The notes under the pieces: generated by a model
Seen by the model: the letters and a program-made list of their open reading frames with translations, nothing else
Databases searched by the model: none
What the model was told of the DNA's origin: nothing
Assembly (NCBI RefSeq): GCF_002813325.1
Contig: NZ_PHUG01000001.1
Location: 806,001-870,000, forward strand
Direction: 5' to 3'
Source of the DNA: Janthinobacterium sp. 64
GTDB lineage: Bacteria; Pseudomonadota; Gammaproteobacteria; Burkholderiales; Burkholderiaceae_D
Length of the DNA: 64,000 nt
Position numbers and translations under genes: made by a program
Shown: positions 62,608 to 64,000 of the stretch, one piece after another
Layout of the letters: the number at the start of each line of letters is the position of its first letter
How positions within the stretch are numbered: position 1 is the stretch's first letter

Positions 62608-63929
62608 CACAGCCGCCACACGTGCAGGCCGCCGTCCTCCAGCGGACGGGGGTCGAAATGCGACTTGATGTCGATAAAGCAGCCGTTTTCCAGCACCTTG
62701 GCCTGGAAGTCGGCCAGCGGACGGGCCAGCAAGGCCTGGTGCGAGACGGCGCTGATGATGGCCTCGGCCCGCGGCAGCTGTTCCCAGCTTTCCAGGGTCA
62801 AGCCATATTCTTCCAGCGCTTCGCGGCCATCGGCGACGGGGTCGTGCACATGCACCTGCACGCCGTACGATTGCAGTTCGTGGATCATGTCGACCACTTT
62901 CGAGTTGCGCAGGTCGGGGCAATTTTCCTTGAAGGTCAGGCCCAGCACATTCACATGCGAACCCTTCAGTTTGAAACCGGCGCGCACCATTTCCTTGATG
63001 GTCTTTTCCGCCACGAATTTGGCCATGCCGTCGTTGATGCGGCGTCCGGCCAGGATCACATGCGGATGGTAGCCGAGCATTTCCGCCTTGTGCGTCAAAT
63101 AATACGGGTCGACGCCGATGCAGTGGCCGCCCACCAGGCCGGGACGGAACGGCAGGAAATTCCATTTCGTGCCCGCCGCCTGCAGCACTTCCAGCGTATC
63201 GATGCCGATGCGGTCGAAGATGATGGCCAGTTCGTTCATCAGTGCGATGTTCAGGTCGCGCTGCGTGTTTTCGATGACCTTGGCCGCTTCGGCCACGCGG
63301 ATGCTCGACGCCCGGTGCACGCCGGCCGCGACCACGCCTTCGTACAGGGCGGCCACCTTGTCCAGGGTGGCGTCGTCGTCGCCCGAGACCACCTTGCGGA
63401 TGCTGTGCAGGGTGTGGTCCTTGTCGCCGGGGTTGATGCGCTCGGGCGAAAAGCCCACATGAAAATCTTCCTTCCAGCGCAGGCCCGAATGCCGCTCGAG
63501 GATGGGGATGCAGATTTCCTCGGTGGCGCCCGGATACACGGTGGACTCGTAGATGACGGTGGCGCCGCGCCGCATATGGCGGCCGACGGCCGCGCTGGCG
63601 CCGGCCAGGGCAGAGAAATCGGGGTTGTGCGCGCTGTCGACGGGCGTGGGCACGGCCACGACGATGAAATCGGCCAGTTGCAGCTCGGCCGGATCGCAGC
63701 CCACGCTCAGCCACTGCGCCGCGCGCAGCTGTTCCGTGCTCACCTCGCCCGTGGGGTCGACATGGTTGCGGTAGCTTTCTACCTTGCGTGCCGACAAGTC
63801 AACGCCGATGGTGCGCTGGCGCATGCCGAACGCCACGGCCAGCTGCAAGCCGACATAACCGAGCCCCACCACCGCCACCACGCCGGCTTTGTGATTCACG
63901 TTGCCATCCACCTTGCTGTCCATATGCAT
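62607..63929 (-). CDS. UDP-N-acetylglucosamine/galactosamine 6-dehydrogenase, TviB/WbpO-like
   Basis: 440 aa nucleotide-sugar dehydrogenase that converts UDP-HexNAc to UDP-HexNAcA with two NAD+. NAD motif [55 protein letters not shown], catalytic Cys270 in [32 protein letters not shown] 63929 follows GGGAG; an ATG at 63923 is also possible. The substrate (GlcNAc as in TviB or GalNAc as in WbpO) cannot be told from sequence. First visible gene of a polysaccharide cluster that continues upstream of the window. Confidence 0.92.
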   Translation of the reverse strand: MHMDSKVDGNVNHKAGVVAVVGLGYVGLQLAVAFGMRQRTIGVDLSARKVESYRNHVDPTGEVSTEQLRAAQWLSVGCDPAELQLADFIVVAVPTPVDSAHNPDFSALAGASAAVGRHMRRGATVIYESTVYPGATEEICIPILERHSGLRWKEDFHVGFSPERINPGDKDHTLHSIRKVVSGDDDATLDKVAALYEGVVAAGVHRASSIRVAEAAKVIENTQRDLNIALMNELAIIFDRIGIDTLEVLQAAGTKWNFLPFRPGLVGGHCIGVDPYYLTHKAEMLGYHPHVILAGRRINDGMAKFVAEKTIKEMVRAGFKLKGSHVNVLGLTFKENCPDLRNSKVVDMIHELQSYGVQVHVHDPVADGREALEEYGLTLESWEQLPRAEAIISAVSHQALLARPLADFQAKVLENGCFIDIKSHFDPRPLEDGGLHVWRL

Positions 63930-64000
63930 GTGCTCCCAATGGTTGCGGCCTGAGCATCGCCGTCCGGGAAATTCTACGGTCGCCGGCCCGGCCTTTCTTG

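Noticed and set aside
61402..63714. 770-codon leftward frame spanning epimerase and dehydrogenase
   Set aside because: Only the part after ATG 62607 is epimerase. The upstream part is an out-of-frame reading of the dehydrogenase, which has full family support.

Overview
The window is a high-GC (roughly 60-65% by eye) stretch of bacterial chromosome. Gene content and protein style point to a betaproteobacterium of the Burkholderiales, most likely Oxalobacteraceae (Janthinobacterium/Massilia/Duganella type): a CadR/CadA pair, an orphan KfrA protein, an Anbu-type proteasome operon, a PrkA-YeaH-SpoVR operon, a WbpP/TviC-type epimerase, and a GGGGTCAGACCC palindrome of the kind I associate with this family. 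No tRNA, rRNA, CRISPR array or complete insertion sequence was recognised.

Layout. 1-2.5 kb: truncated chemotaxis receptor and a secreted protein of unknown function. 2.5-6.5 kb: divergent cadR/cadA heavy-metal efflux, then a secreted formylglycine-generating-enzyme-like protein with its terminator. 6.7-8.6 kb: LytS/LytTR-type two-component pair. 8.6-17.6 kb: drug exporter, acetyltransferases and regulators, a GNAT-oxidoreductase fusion divergent from an HTH-citrate synthase fusion, a MarR regulator ending in a palindromic repeat, a thioesterase and an AT-richer orphan. 17.8-20.5 kb: LysE-type exporter, MocR regulator and two small membrane proteins. 20.6-22.9 kb: tyrosine recombinase divergent from a KfrA-like protein across an AT-rich, dyad-rich spacer. 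22.9-30.5 kb: small operons, a tandem pair of serine hydrolases of which the first lacks catalytic residues, and a CSS-EAL phosphodiesterase. 30.6-37.3 kb: exporter/LysR pair, XRE-cupin/acetyltransferase pair, LtrA, a D-2-hydroxyacid dehydrogenase and a TonB-like protein. 37.4 kb: fused remnant of a TonB-dependent receptor. 37.6-39.7 kb: secreted amidase-like protein and a histidine kinase.

39.8-44.1 kb holds the most coherent system: circularly permuted ATP-grasp, alpha-E protein, transglutaminase and Anbu peptidase. It is preceded by a near-consensus sigma-54 promoter and an NtrC-type box, which suggests nitrogen-limitation control of a peptide ligation/degradation pathway. 45.6-49 kb looks like zinc homeostasis: a Fur/Zur-family regulator and two COG0523 GTPases behind tandem dyads. 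49.2-54.6 kb encodes secreted lipoproteins (metalloprotease-like, 5'-nucleotidase-like, Sel1-repeat) and a catalase. 54.7-61.3 kb: a small protein and a trypsin-like protease, the latter divergent from the prkA-yeaH-spoVR stress operon. 61.4-63.9 kb: UDP-sugar dehydrogenase and epimerase for a capsule or O-antigen precursor.

Several regulator genes lie 6-7 nt downstream of good -10 boxes, suggesting leaderless mRNAs. Start codons were revised where a signal peptide, a Shine-Dalgarno site or the family's usual N-terminus favoured an internal start.
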